Source: Apium graveolens (Eukaryota; Streptophyta; Magnoliopsida; Apiales; Apiaceae). Taken from it: 64,000 nucleotides of DNA. Position 1 is the first letter of the stretch; each line of letters begins with the position of its first letter. Where the stretch lies: assembly GCF_009905375.1 (NCBI RefSeq), contig NC_133650.1:142739296-142803295 (forward strand), in the 5' to 3' direction. The notes beneath the pieces are model-generated. The model saw only the letters and a list, made by a program, of their open reading frames with translations, had not been told where the DNA came from and ran no database searches. The position numbers were made by a program, and so were the translations under genes. This document shows positions 9,160 to 19,297 of the stretch, in pieces.

Positions 9160-11516
9160 ATGAACAAGAAAGACGTTGGGTCAAGATTCCTTTTCTAGAT
9201 AAAGATAATTACCATCATTGGAAGGTAAAGATGCATCTTCATATGCTTTCTCAAGATGAGGCCTATGTGGACTGCATAGAAAGAGGCCCTCACGTTCCAA
9301 TGAGAGCTGCAACAGGAAATGAGCCATCAGTTCCCAAGCCAAACAAATGGTCTGATCCTGACATTGAACAAGTCAGGAAGGATAAAAAGGCCATGAACAT
9401 TCTGTTCAGTTGAGTTGATGCAGACATGTTTGACAGCTATTAACTGCAAAACTGCCAAGGAAGTCTGGGACACTATACAGATAATTTGTGATGGCACTGA
9501 GCAAGTTAGAGAAAACAAGATGCAGCTCTTGATTCAGCAATATGATCATTTCACAATGAGGAAAGTGAGTCACTCACTGACATTTTTAGTAGATTTCAAA
9601 AACTACTAAATGCTCTTAAGTTGCATGGAAGAGTCTATCAGACTAAAGACTCTAATCTAAAATTCCTTAGATCTCTTCCAAAGGAATGGAAACCAATGAC
9701 AGTCTCATTAAGAAACTCACAAGATTATAAAGAGTTACCTTGGAGACTCTGTATAGCATCCTGAAGACCTATGAGCTTGAGATAGAGCAGGATGAAAGGA
9801 TGGAGAGAGGAAAGAAGAAAGGAGATCCATTGCACTAGTTGCTGATTGGAAAAGGAGAAAGAAGTGAAGATGGAAGCTGTTGAGTCAACTCCTAAGGTCT
9901 GTGAGAACAAGGGCAAGGGGCTTGCAGTAGAAAGTGAAGACTCATTGAGCCAAGATGACATGGAGGACATTGATGAGCACCTAGCATTTCTTTCCAGGAG
10001 ATTTTCCAAGCTCAAGATCAAGAAAAACTTTGGTAAGCCAAAATTCAAATGTTTCAAATGTGGCTTGGCAGGGCATTTTGCAAATGAGTGTAGAAAGTCA
10101 GATTCCAGTAAGAAAAGGTTTGAGTCTGTGGATTATAAGCAAAAATACTTTGATCTACTCAAACAAAAGGAAAGGGCTTTTATTACACAAGAGAATGACT
10201 GGGCAGCAGATGGTTTGGATGAAGATGAAGATGTCAGCTATGTCAATCTAACCCTAATGGCCAAGTCTGATAAAACAGAGACAAGTTCCTCAAGCAATCA
10301 GGTAATTACTACAAACCTTGCCCATTTATCTAAAGCTGAGTGTAATGATGCCATAAATGACATGTCTATTGAATTATATCATTTGCGTGTTACACTTAAG
10401 TCTCTTACTAAAGAAAATGCTAAAATCAAATAAAACAATATTTTTAAGTGAGAGGAATAATGTGCTTGAATCTTAGTTTATTGATTTTGAGAAATTAAGA
10501 ATTGAGTGTAAGATTGCTAAGGAGGAATTAACTGAGTCCTCGAAAAAGGAAGAGATTTAAAGAAGCAGCTCGAGCGTGAACAAGAGGTGATTAAAGCATG
10601 GAAAACATCCAGGGATTTCCATGCTCAAATCACCAAAGTTCAAGGAATTGAGTCTTTTTGTGATGAAGCCTGGAAAAAGAGCAAAGAGAAACTAGAACCT
10701 AATTTGGTAGATGGTTTGCCAACAGATGTAGACTCGACAGATGATGAGGACTATCCGTCGGATAACAAAAAGTGTTATCCGTCGAAAGATGAAAATCCTC
10801 ATCCGTCGGCTGTGAGCAAGCCCATTAGCAAAGCCAAACTAATCAAGCTGAATGAGAAGTATGGGTCTATTTCCAAGAACTTTGTTTCAGGAGAGTCAAG
10901 TCAAGTTAAGAAAGGGAAAAAGGCTAACGTTGGTCACATGACTGTCAAACAGTTAAGTGACAGACTTGAGAAGATTGAGGTAAAAATAGAGACTAAAAGG
11001 AAAAACAATAGGAATGGTAAAGTAGGGATTAACAAACACAATAACTACACACCTGATAAATATGCTCCTAGAAAAATCTGTGTCAAGTGTGGTAGTGTAA
11101 ATCACTTATCTGTTAATTGCAAATCTGCTATGCCTACTCCCATGTCTGTTCAGTCTCAATTTCCCAACATGAATGCCATGCCTCCCATGCCTGTTAATGC
11201 TATGCTTACACAGAACATAAATGCACAGTTTGCTAATATGCCATTTGCACCTAATCCTTATTATGTTGCATATAGTATGCCTCAAATGCCATTTAGCATG
11301 CCCTACTGGAATAACATGTTTGCACCAAGCATGCCATTTCCTGTTAGTCATAACATGCATGATAATTCTATTGTAATGAATGGCTTCAAAGGTCCAACAC
11401 AAATAACTAAGGATGAATCTGAAATTCATAAGTCAAATGAGATAAGACCTAAGAAACAGAAGAAGAAAGCTAACAAAGCAGGACCCAAGGAAACTTGGGT
11501 ACCAAAATCAACTTGA
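9160..11516 (+). pseudogene. gag: gag of Copia-1 (broken)
   Basis: The ATG at 9160 gives MNKKDVG; a one-base loss at about 9180 breaks the frame relative to Copia-2. Then come the gag core (DNYHHWKVKMHLH, about 9207-9245; 9415-9609), a charged segment, zinc knuckle CFKCGLAGHFANEC (about 10050-10090), a long coiled-coil-like region (10310-10720), a spacer carrying three boxes at 24-bp steps (10752-10809), a second knuckle-like CVKCGSVNHLSVNC (about 11080-11120), and a Met/Pro-rich tail ending PKST with TGA at 11514-11516. Best preserved parts are 9846-10433 and 10587-11516. The protein would form the particle and package RNA. Several frameshifts and stops make it non-functional. Confidence 0.85.
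10752..10809 (+). repeat. Three boxes at exact 24-bp steps in the gag spacer
   Basis: TATCCGTCGG (10752), TATCCGTCGA (10776) and CATCCGTCGG (10800), encoding YPS/YPS/HPS. The 14 bases between boxes differ. The equivalent spacer of Copia-2 (51124-51181) keeps the 24-bp steps. Confidence 0.9.
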
Positions 11517-11527
11517 ATTGATTTTGA

Positions 11528-14500
11528 TGTGTGCAGGGAAACAGAAAGAATCTTTGGTACTTGGATAGTGGTTGTTCAAGACACATGACTGGTGATTCTA
11601 CCCTGCTCACAGAGTTTAAGGAGAGAGCTGGTCCAAGTATTACTTTTGGAGATGACAACAAGGGTTATACTGTGGGATATGGCTTGATTTCAAAGGACAA
11701 TGTCATCATTGAGGAGGTTGCCTTAGTGGATGGTCTCAAACACAATCTGTTTAGTATCAGCCAGCTTTGTGACAAAGGCAATTCAGTAACCTTCAACAAA
11801 GAAGCCTATGTTGTGACTAATAATCAAAGCAACAAAGTGGTTCTCACTGGTGTGAAAAGAGGAAATGTGTATCTAGCTGATTTCAACTCATCTAAAGCAG
11901 AATCTGTAACTTGCCTTCTCAGTAAAGCAAGTCGGGATGAAAGTTGGCTCTGGTACAAGAAGCTATCCCATTTAAACTTCAAGACCATGAATGAGCTGGT
12001 AAAGAAAGAACTAGTAATAGGCATTCCTCTAGTGGAGTTTACAAAGGATGGACTGTGTGATGCCTGCCAAAAAGGGAAGCAGATTAAAGCATCATTCAGG
12101 AAGGAACTTGATTCAATAATTGAAGAGCCTTTGCAACTGCTTCACATGGATTTGTTTGGACCAATCAATGTATTGTCCATCTCAAGGAAAAGATTTTGCC
12201 TAGTAATTGTAGATGATTTCTCAAAGTTCTCTTGGACACATTTTCTAAAGTCTAAAGATGAGGCTAGTGAAATCATCATCAATCACATAAGGCAAGTCAA
12301 CAATCATCCTGATTTCAAAGTTAGAAGAATCAGGAGTGACAATGGAACTGAGTTCAAGAATTCTGTCATGAGGCATTTTGTGAAGAAAATGGGATTTTGC
12401 ATGAGTTTTCAGCAGCAAGGACTCCACAACAGAATGGAGTAGTGGAAAGGAAGAACAGATCACTTATTGAAGCTGCAAGGACAATGCTTGAAGAATCTAA
12501 ACTACCAACATATTTCTGGGCTGAAGCTGTAAATACTGCATGCTACACTCAGAACATTGCTCTGATTAATCAAGCAAGATGCATGACTCCCTATCAATTG
12601 TTCAAGAACAAGAAGCCAACTTTAAACTTTCTTCATGTCTTTGGCTGCAAATGTTATATCCTGAGAAATCAATCTGATCAAAATGGGAAGTTTGATGCTA
12701 AAGCAGATGAAGGAATTTTTGTTGGATATGCTATTGGTAAAGCATATAGAGTCTACAATCTAAGAACCAACATTGTTGTGGAATCTATACATGTTTGTTG
12801 ATGATAAAAGATTGAAGGACTGAAAGATGGAGATCACCATGAGAGCCTCAAGTTCGACAATGTGGAGATGGTTAGTGATGACAGTGATGATGAGAGTGAT
12901 CAAGAAACAGTGTCTAAGGATAATGCAGACAAATCTATCACCAATGAAGCACAAAACTCAACATCCGTCGAGTTACATAATGCTTTATCCGTCGGAAGAT
13001 AACCTGCCTCATCCGTCGGTACTCAAAATTCACCATCCGTCGGGTTATCAAGAGGAGCAGGAAGTCAAGATAGATCACCTATAGAAAGTACCCCTTTCTC
13101 AAATCAAAGATCCACAAACTCAGGGGGAGTTTCTAGAAATCAAAACTCAATCACACATCAAGACAACCTTGCGGTCTCTTCATCTAGAGCTAATCTACCT
13201 CAACAAAGGAAATGGACAAAAGATCACCCTTTGAGCTTATCATTGGTGATGTTTCTTCTAGAGTTCAAACAAGAAGAGCAACTCAGGAAGAATGTCTATA
13301 CAGCAGCTTTCTGTCAAAGGAAGAACCAAAGAAGGTAGAAGAAGCTTTGTTGGATCCTGATTGGATTTTAGCTATGCAGGAGGAGCTAAACCAATTTGAA
13401 AGGAATAATGTATGGAAGCTGGGACCCAAGCCTAAAGGAGAGAATCCAATAGACACTAAGTGGGTATTCAGAAACAAGATGGATGAAAATGGCATAGTAA
13501 TCAGGAATAAAGCTAGATTGGTTGCTAAGGGTTATTGTCAGCAAGAAGGAATAGATTTTGATGAAACTTTTGCTCCTTTTGGAAAATCATTTCACAAGAG
13601 GTACTGTAGATAAAACTTTTTTTTCAGAAATGTTAATGGCTCTAGTATACTTGTTCAAATCTATGTAGATGATATTAGTTTTGGCTCTACAGATGAGAAA
13701 CTTTGCAAAAAATTTGCCAAATTGATGCAAAGTAAGTATGAAATGAGTATGATGGGAGAACTAACTTACTTTCTTGGTTTGCAAGTTAAGCAAGTTAGCG
13801 ATGGAATATTTATTAGTCAAACTAAATATATTTTTGATCTTTTAAAGAAGTTTGATCTAATGGATTGCACATCTGCGAAAACTCCCATGGCCACTGCAAC
13901 TAAGCTTGAATTAAACACTACTGAAAAGTCTGTGGATATTTCAAGTTACAGAGGCATGGTTGGCTCACTTCTGTACTTAACAGCTAGTAGGCCAGATATA
14001 ATGTTTTCTACATGTTTATGTGCTAGATTTCAGGCTGATTCTAGAGAATCTCACTTGATAACTATTAAGAGAATTTTCAGATATCTCAAGGGAACACCAA
14101 AACTTGGCATTTGGTACCCTAGAGATTCTGGTTTTGATCTAACTGGTTATTCAGATGCAGATTATGCAGGTTGTAGAATTGATAGAAAGAGCACAACAGG
14201 AACTTATCAATTTCTAGGAAACAAGCTTGTGTCCTGGTTCAATAAAAAGCAAAATTCAGTTTTTACTTCTACAGCGGAAGCTGAATATATTGCTGCTGGC
14301 AGTTGCTGTGCACAGATTTTATGGATGAAAAATTAATTGCTAGATTATGGTTTGCAAGTTGAGAGGATTCCTATTTATGTGATAACACAAGTGCAATTGC
14401 CATCACTGAAAATCCAGTGCAACATTCAAGGACAAAGCACATAGACATCAAGTACCATTTCATAAGGGAACATGTGATGAATGGTACTGTGGAATTACAT

Positions 14501-14605
14501 TTTGTTCCTAGTGAAAAGCAAATTGCAGATATCTTTACCAAGCCACTGGATGAATCCACCTTTTCAAGGTTGGTAAGTGAGTTAGGAATGCTTAATTACT
14601 CTTAA
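11528..14605 (+). pseudogene. pol: pol of Copia-1: protease, integrase, RT, RNase H (broken)
   Basis: The reading frame opens at 11528, right after a TGA, and is -1 relative to gag. Protease motif WYLDSGCSRHMTGD (about 11555-11595); integrase zinc finger ending CDACQKGK (about 12055-12080); core Asp in LHMDLFGP (about 12142), Asp in RSDNGTEF (about 12333), Glu in NGVVERKNR (about 12440). A one-base loss near 12372 shifts the frame. A variable spacer holds four boxes (12962-13043). RT starts near 13370; about 242 bp are deleted at 13575-13580 compared with Copia-2, removing the first part of the RT palm. The YVDD block survives near 13662. The RNase H region follows (to 14336) and the end is ADIFTKPLDE, with stop at 14603-14605. 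Not functional. Confidence 0.9.
12962..13043 (+). repeat. Four boxes at exact 24-bp steps in the pol spacer
   Basis: CATCCGTCGA (12962), TATCCGTCGG (12986), CATCCGTCGG (13010), CATCCGTCGG (13034). Each step is exactly 24 bp while the intervening 14 bases differ. They encode an S-(S/P)-V-(E/G) rhythm every eight residues between integrase and RT. Copia-2 has five and Copia-3 five in the same place and phase. Confidence 0.92.
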
Positions 14606-15006
14606 ATTTATCTGATTTATTTTGCAAGTTGTAATGTAGCCATAAATTTAGTTGATTTTTAAGTCTTGGATGAAATTTTGGCTAAGTCAAAATTTGCATC
14701 TCGACGGATGACCCTTATCCATCGAGTTTAGTCATCCGTCGATACTACTTGCTAATAAAAGTCAATTACTTTTCTGGAATACTTTATGTCTCGACGGATA
14801 TCAGTTTATCCTCATCCGTCGAATTGTCTAAATCTCAGCCGTTAATTCCCTGAACATTATCCATCGAGTATACTTACAGTTTGTAAGCATTACACGACGG
14901 ATAATGGGTGGAATTTTTACAGTTTACTTTTAAACGGCTATTTTAGGCAATTTCTATTGGTTAATTTACTTTTCTTTATTATTTTTATCAGTTATTTTTG
15001 AGATAG
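14606..15006 (+). other. Pol to third-ORF spacer with boxes
   Basis: No gene. At least seven boxes occur in both orientations between 14701 and 14903 (for example TCGACGGATG at 14701, CATCCGTCGA near 14732, TCGACGGATA near 14792, CGACGGATA at 14895). Opposed copies could pair into stem-loops. The Copia-2 equivalent (42616-43020) keeps the same set with point changes. Confidence 0.75.
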
Positions 15007-15014
15007 AATAAAAG
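15007..15014 (+). promoter_or_regulatory. TATA-like box for the third ORF of Copia-1
   Basis: AATAAAAG, the decayed counterpart of TATAAAAG in Copia-2 (42608-42615), about 115 bases upstream of the ATG at 15124 and followed by a CT-rich leader. This suggests separate transcription of the third ORF. Confidence 0.55.
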
Positions 15015-15123
15015 CTTATTTCATTCCAATTGTTTTCTTTTATCATTCTCAAATTCAACTGCTTTTATTTCATTCTCTCTCAAGCAAATATTCTCTTTCT
15101 CTTCAAGCTTTCATTCTCTAACA

Positions 15124-15294
15124 ATGGCACCTGTAGTAAAAATTATGTCTCAAACTGGGTTCATTTATGAGAAGAACAACTTCACTGCTTTGGTCAATAA
15201 GGGTATTCAACAATCAGAGGACTGTCACAAGATGATGAATTACGCCATGCTGGAGTCACCCACAATCTTCTGTGAAGTTGTTGAAGAGATGTGG
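15124..15294 (+). pseudogene. Start of the Copia-1 third ORF, cut by Gypsy-2
   Basis: The ATG at 15124 starts MAPVVKIMSQTGFIYEKNN, nearly the same as Copia-2 (ATG at 42499). Residues 'DFIKNYKLS' present in Copia-2 are deleted here, then YAMLESPTIFCEVVEEM matches again until 15294, where the Gypsy-2 LTR begins. Copia-2 continues from GAGATGT into its own ORF at this point. Function unknown. It is a truncated remnant. Confidence 0.8.
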
Positions 15295-18200
15295 TGTCAC
15301 GCCCCCAACTTAAACAGCAAATTAAATATAGCTATTACAAAATTTAACAGAAATAACACAACCAAATCCAAGATCTTACAGTTTAGGGTTTGGAACAGCC
15401 TAACACTACCAACTATTACATCTGATCTTAAATACCGAGTCCTCACACAAACTACTATCACTTATTCTACCTGAGCTCGAACATAAGCATCACAGGTCTT
15501 ACGGGCAGTCTGCTTGAATCTAACCATAGCTGCTAGCTGTAATATCAGGGTAAAGCAAGGAGTGAGCCAAATGCTCAACATGTGCTAACAGTACGATACA
15601 AAACATAAATCAAGATATACATTAAAGAATGACAATGGAAAGACATAACCAATGATAACGAGGGATAAAACTATGGGTGATGGCATCATTTTTCTTGTAT
15701 CAAAACAATTTCAAAATCATGTCTTAATCAAAATCATTTTATGACGCTACGGATTACAGCCGGTGATCAGCCGCGAAGTAATCCCAAACCTCGCTGGGTT
15801 CTAAAACATTAATGGGAATCCCTAGGCAACTTTTAAGCCTAATATAAGTGTGGAAAGGACTCGCGTCTCAGTCCAGATCCACTATTCAAAGAAAACATTT
15901 ATCCCCCTTTGGGACTGAAAACCCACATTTTATTTATTTCAAAAACTGATGCCGAATTATAACAAAATCTCTTTTAATAGTAAACATTTTATCAAGGGAT
16001 TATAGATCAACTCGAAACACGGGAAATATGGTACTAAATCTCAGGGCCATGATTCACAAAACTTTACTCTATTAGGGTAACTAAAAGGTTTTCATATGTC
16101 AAAACTTGGACAAGGAAATTTAGTGAGGCTAATGGATAATATGAAGGGGTAATGCCAAACTGGGCTTAAAGCAATGGTTTCTCGTCAAGGTACAGGTGTT
16201 GGATCATCAAGAAGATAAGCTTCATGAATACTAAGGGTGTTAAGGTATGAAGAAATGATCTTTAGCTCAGGATATATCAGGATTGTCAAGCTTTAGGATA
16301 AGAAAGAGGGGTATCAATCAATGAGGAATCACTTTGATAAATATCTGTCTTTCAGGATTCAAGGTAAGTTTCTATAAGGATTCAAGTTTCAGGATGATAT
16401 ATCAATACTTAGGAATCATCAGCATGTTAATCAAGAGAATCAATCAAGTAATAACAACTCTTCATTTTATCATGGCATTCAACTATCATGAAAAGACTTT
16501 TGAACTACTTGCAATACGTACTCGAGGGTTCATGGCATCTCTATATAACTCAAAGATAAACAAAAGATACGCTTGATTTAAATATATCAAAATGACTCAG
16601 GATAATTGCATCGATATATATGAACTATTTACAGTGAATTCGAAAGATAGGTTGAATCACTTGCCTTGAGAAAGGCTGGTCTGGTCTGACTGGTAGGAGC
16701 AACAAGTGGAGCTTCACTCGACCTTTATGGCAAGTTTTCCCTCGACTCGAGATCCTACAATAATAAATAATCCTCATTATAATATATTCTCACCAATTTA
16801 ACCTATTTACAACCCGAAATTTAACACGGATGGCACTTAGGCCTATAGGCACTTAACTTTATATTCACTTTTAAATTACAAATGTTCACACATAGCCACA
16901 TAATCACATATCATATATTGATACCAAATAACACCATATATACCATAATGCAACACTAGGCTTGGATGATCTCGACTCACAACTTAAGTCACTTGGTCGC
17001 TAAACTAGACAAAGTCTTCTAATTTTGGCTTCCTAACTCGATGTGCCTTTACTAAACTATCCAAAACCTATTGACCCTCACTTGTGCCTTTTATTCTTCT
17101 GACCTTATACTATCTTACAACTATGGTGGTCGACCTAATACTCACTCCTAAGTGTTCTAAAACTATGTGATAAGTGAAAGTGCTCACTGGACACTCTTAA
17201 ACTACAAGTTTTCCTTCAAAACTTTACACAAGACTCTCCTGACCTAAGGGCATCTCACAAACTTGATGTGGCTCAAGGGCCTGGCTTGGGCCTTCTTGGG
17301 CCTAACCTAAAAGTCCAAGGTTCCCCTGTTTTTCTGGGCAGAAAACACCCTGACTTGAACTAACTTGTGACAAATGGTTCTAACTCATATCCTATGAACT
17401 ATGGTTGGAAAAACTTCTCTGACACTCCCTCTAACTAAGGCCCAACAGGGCCTATTGAGGGCCTACCCATGACATGGTCAAATCTCCCTATTTCTAAGTT
17501 GCAACAAAACTGTCCCCTGCTGGACAGATTTTGTTATTCTACTTGTGCACCTAACAAAATGACATGCAAACCTCCAAGCGACACCTAAAACCTTTTATAT
17601 ACTCTCAATACTAACTTCTGGTGGCTTGGGCCTCAAAGTGCACATTAATGACATGGTCAAAACTCACTCTAAACCTCAGGGTACTAAACTGATTTTCTGC
17701 AGAAAATAACTCTCCTTTCTCCAAAGTCTTGACTTGACAAACTCAACTACCAACAACCCAATACTCAAACCAAGACTTAAACATGATAATCTACTGAACT
17801 AACTCCCTTATTCTCAAAATAACTTTGGGTGGAGATCATCCTTAACCTAAGGTGCAATTATGGAAAAACAAAAGAAACTACACTTCTCAAGTCACAAATC
17901 ATCAAGTTTTTGAAACAACAAGATATACATTTTTATAAAAGATAACCACGAATTATTACCATGCATCAAGGAGCATTAATCAATATTAACACCTTATTTC
18001 TACTGAGATTGAAGCACACTAACAAATCTTTCCAAATGATCAAAATCTTATAACATTCTAAGAGAAATCCACATGCATGCATGTCTTCGGGTTTTGCAAA
18101 CCAAAAAAACATATTTTCTACATATATTCTATCATAAAATTGACATGCAAGCCTAGCATAAGATATACCTAGATGATCACTTAGCATGCAAAGAGTTTTA

Positions 18201-19263
18201 TCAAATATTCACCATAAAATTCAAGCCATTATCACATAAACATGCAAAAATCGAATTAAGCAACAAGAATAGTCTTAAGGACCATTCATTCGGCTCCCAT
18301 ATGGTCATGGCCGAATGAAATGGAAGAGAATGGCCATTTATTCATCAAGAGTTTCCCCTCAAGACTTGGCACTTCTCCATTCCTTGTAGTCCTCTAAAAA
18401 AACCTTAAATCCATAAGAATCAAGATTGTACTTTGAGTTCCAACTAAAACCTTTACATGCAACCTTTAAACTTAAACTTTCTACTTAAAACTCTTTGAAA
18501 TATGAGTGATCATGGTATGGGAAGTAACATTTACTTGTATAGAGAGTGGAAGCTTGGTTGATGATTGAAGAAAAAAATGGGGAGGGCGTTTCGGCTAAAA
18601 GCCGAGAGTGAAGGGGGAGGAGGGCCGAGAGTGAGAGAGGGAGGAGGGAGGGAGGAGAAAGTGGTGGTGGTGAGTGGAGTGAATGATCATGTCTTTGCTT
18701 GTTTTATGGTTTTTGTGTTGCCAAAAGTGAGTGGAATTAAGAATTGACATGATTAGCCTTCCACTTAAACTTGGTTCAATTTGCATGCAAGGGTAAAGAA
18801 GGTATTTGGCTTAGGAAATAAGAGTTAGTGGGGTGGTTATTGACTCTTTAGCCCTTTTGGATTGAATAGAAGGGATTTGCATGCAAGGATAACTATGTAA
18901 TTTGCTAATTATAACAATTAATATTTATAAAGATTTATTTTATAAAATAAAACACAAGTTCAAAATTATAAAATTTATACCGTAAAATAACTTGGATTTT
19001 TGGAAATTTTATAAAACCACTTTTGAATTTTGTGAGCAAAATAACTTTTAAAAAGAAATTTACTCAAGGTTTAAAATATTCCTTATAAATCAAAAATAAA
19101 AGAAATAAATAAACTTTTGCTTTGAAAATCATATACCACATAATGAAAATTTAAGACGCAGAAATTCTCATTCACACAAGCATACAATAGTTGAAATATT
19201 GGCATTCGGCTTTATAATTACACCAAATTCACAAAATATTACACAAAAATGCCGGTTGTAACA
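15295..19263 (-). repeat. 3' LTR of Gypsy-2 (3,969 bp)
   Basis: On its own strand it begins TGTTACAACCGGC and ends GGGGGCGTGACA; plus-strand boundaries are TGTCACGCC at 15295 and GTAACA at 19263. It holds the H3-like small ORF 233 bp before its end. Other small ORFs in it (for example purine-rich 18565-18747) look like chance frames. Confidence 0.88.
15462..15527 (-). CDS. H3-tail-like small ORF / first exon in the Gypsy-2 LTR
   Basis: ATG at 15527-15525 gives MVRFKQTARKTCDAYVRAQ, then Val-Glu-stop. After 19 codons comes CAG followed by GTAGAA, a good plant 5' splice site, leaving phase 0 (exon 15471-15527). Residues R-x-K-Q-T-A-R-K match the histone H3 N-terminus (A-R-T-K-Q-T-A-R-K-S) at the same distance from the start, covering the K4 and K9 positions; position 10 is Thr where H3 has Ser. 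The ORF lies in the part of the LTR expected to be transcribed (U5). A conserved GGCTCACTC-TTGCTTT-like block lies about 45-60 bases upstream, also seen before the Gypsy-3 exon. The downstream exon cannot be checked because the 5' part of this element is missing. Expression is inferred, not shown. Confidence 0.6.
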   Translation of the reverse strand: MVRFKQTARKTCDAYVRAQVE

Positions 19264-19280
19264 TCCTCTCCCCCTTAAGG
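19264..19280 (-). other. Polypurine tract of Gypsy-2
   Basis: On the minus strand CCTTAAGGGGGAGAGGA directly precedes the 3' LTR start TGTTACAACC: the plus-strand primer of reverse transcription. Confidence 0.85.
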
Positions 19281-19297
19281 GATTCTGTCCCCAGTAT

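Larger units (their letters stand above)
8079..15294 (+). mobile_element. Copia-1: Sirevirus-like LTR retrotransposon, 3' part missing
   Basis: A 5' LTR (8079-9098), a tRNA-iMet primer-binding site, gag, pol in protease-integrase-RT-RNase H order (Copia order) and the start of a third ORF. It was inserted into the Gypsy LTR fragment; the five bases before it are TGAAT (8074-8078). Its far end is not in this window because Gypsy-2 is inserted at 15295. All ORFs are broken. A downstream third ORF and integrase wording such as SAARTPQQNGVVERKNR are typical of the Sirevirus (SIRE/Maximus) branch; this lineage call is from family knowledge, not from a search. Confidence 0.9.

Noticed and set aside
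11106..11429. Minus-strand His/Met-rich ORF (also 50531-50980 and 57027-57227)
   Set aside because: Shadow of the Met/Pro-rich gag tail on the other strand, repeated in all three copies for that reason.
18565..18786. Overlapping ORFs on both strands in the Gypsy-2 LTR
   Set aside because: Purine-rich low-complexity stretch (GGGAGGAGG); reads open in several frames for composition reasons, and no domain is visible.
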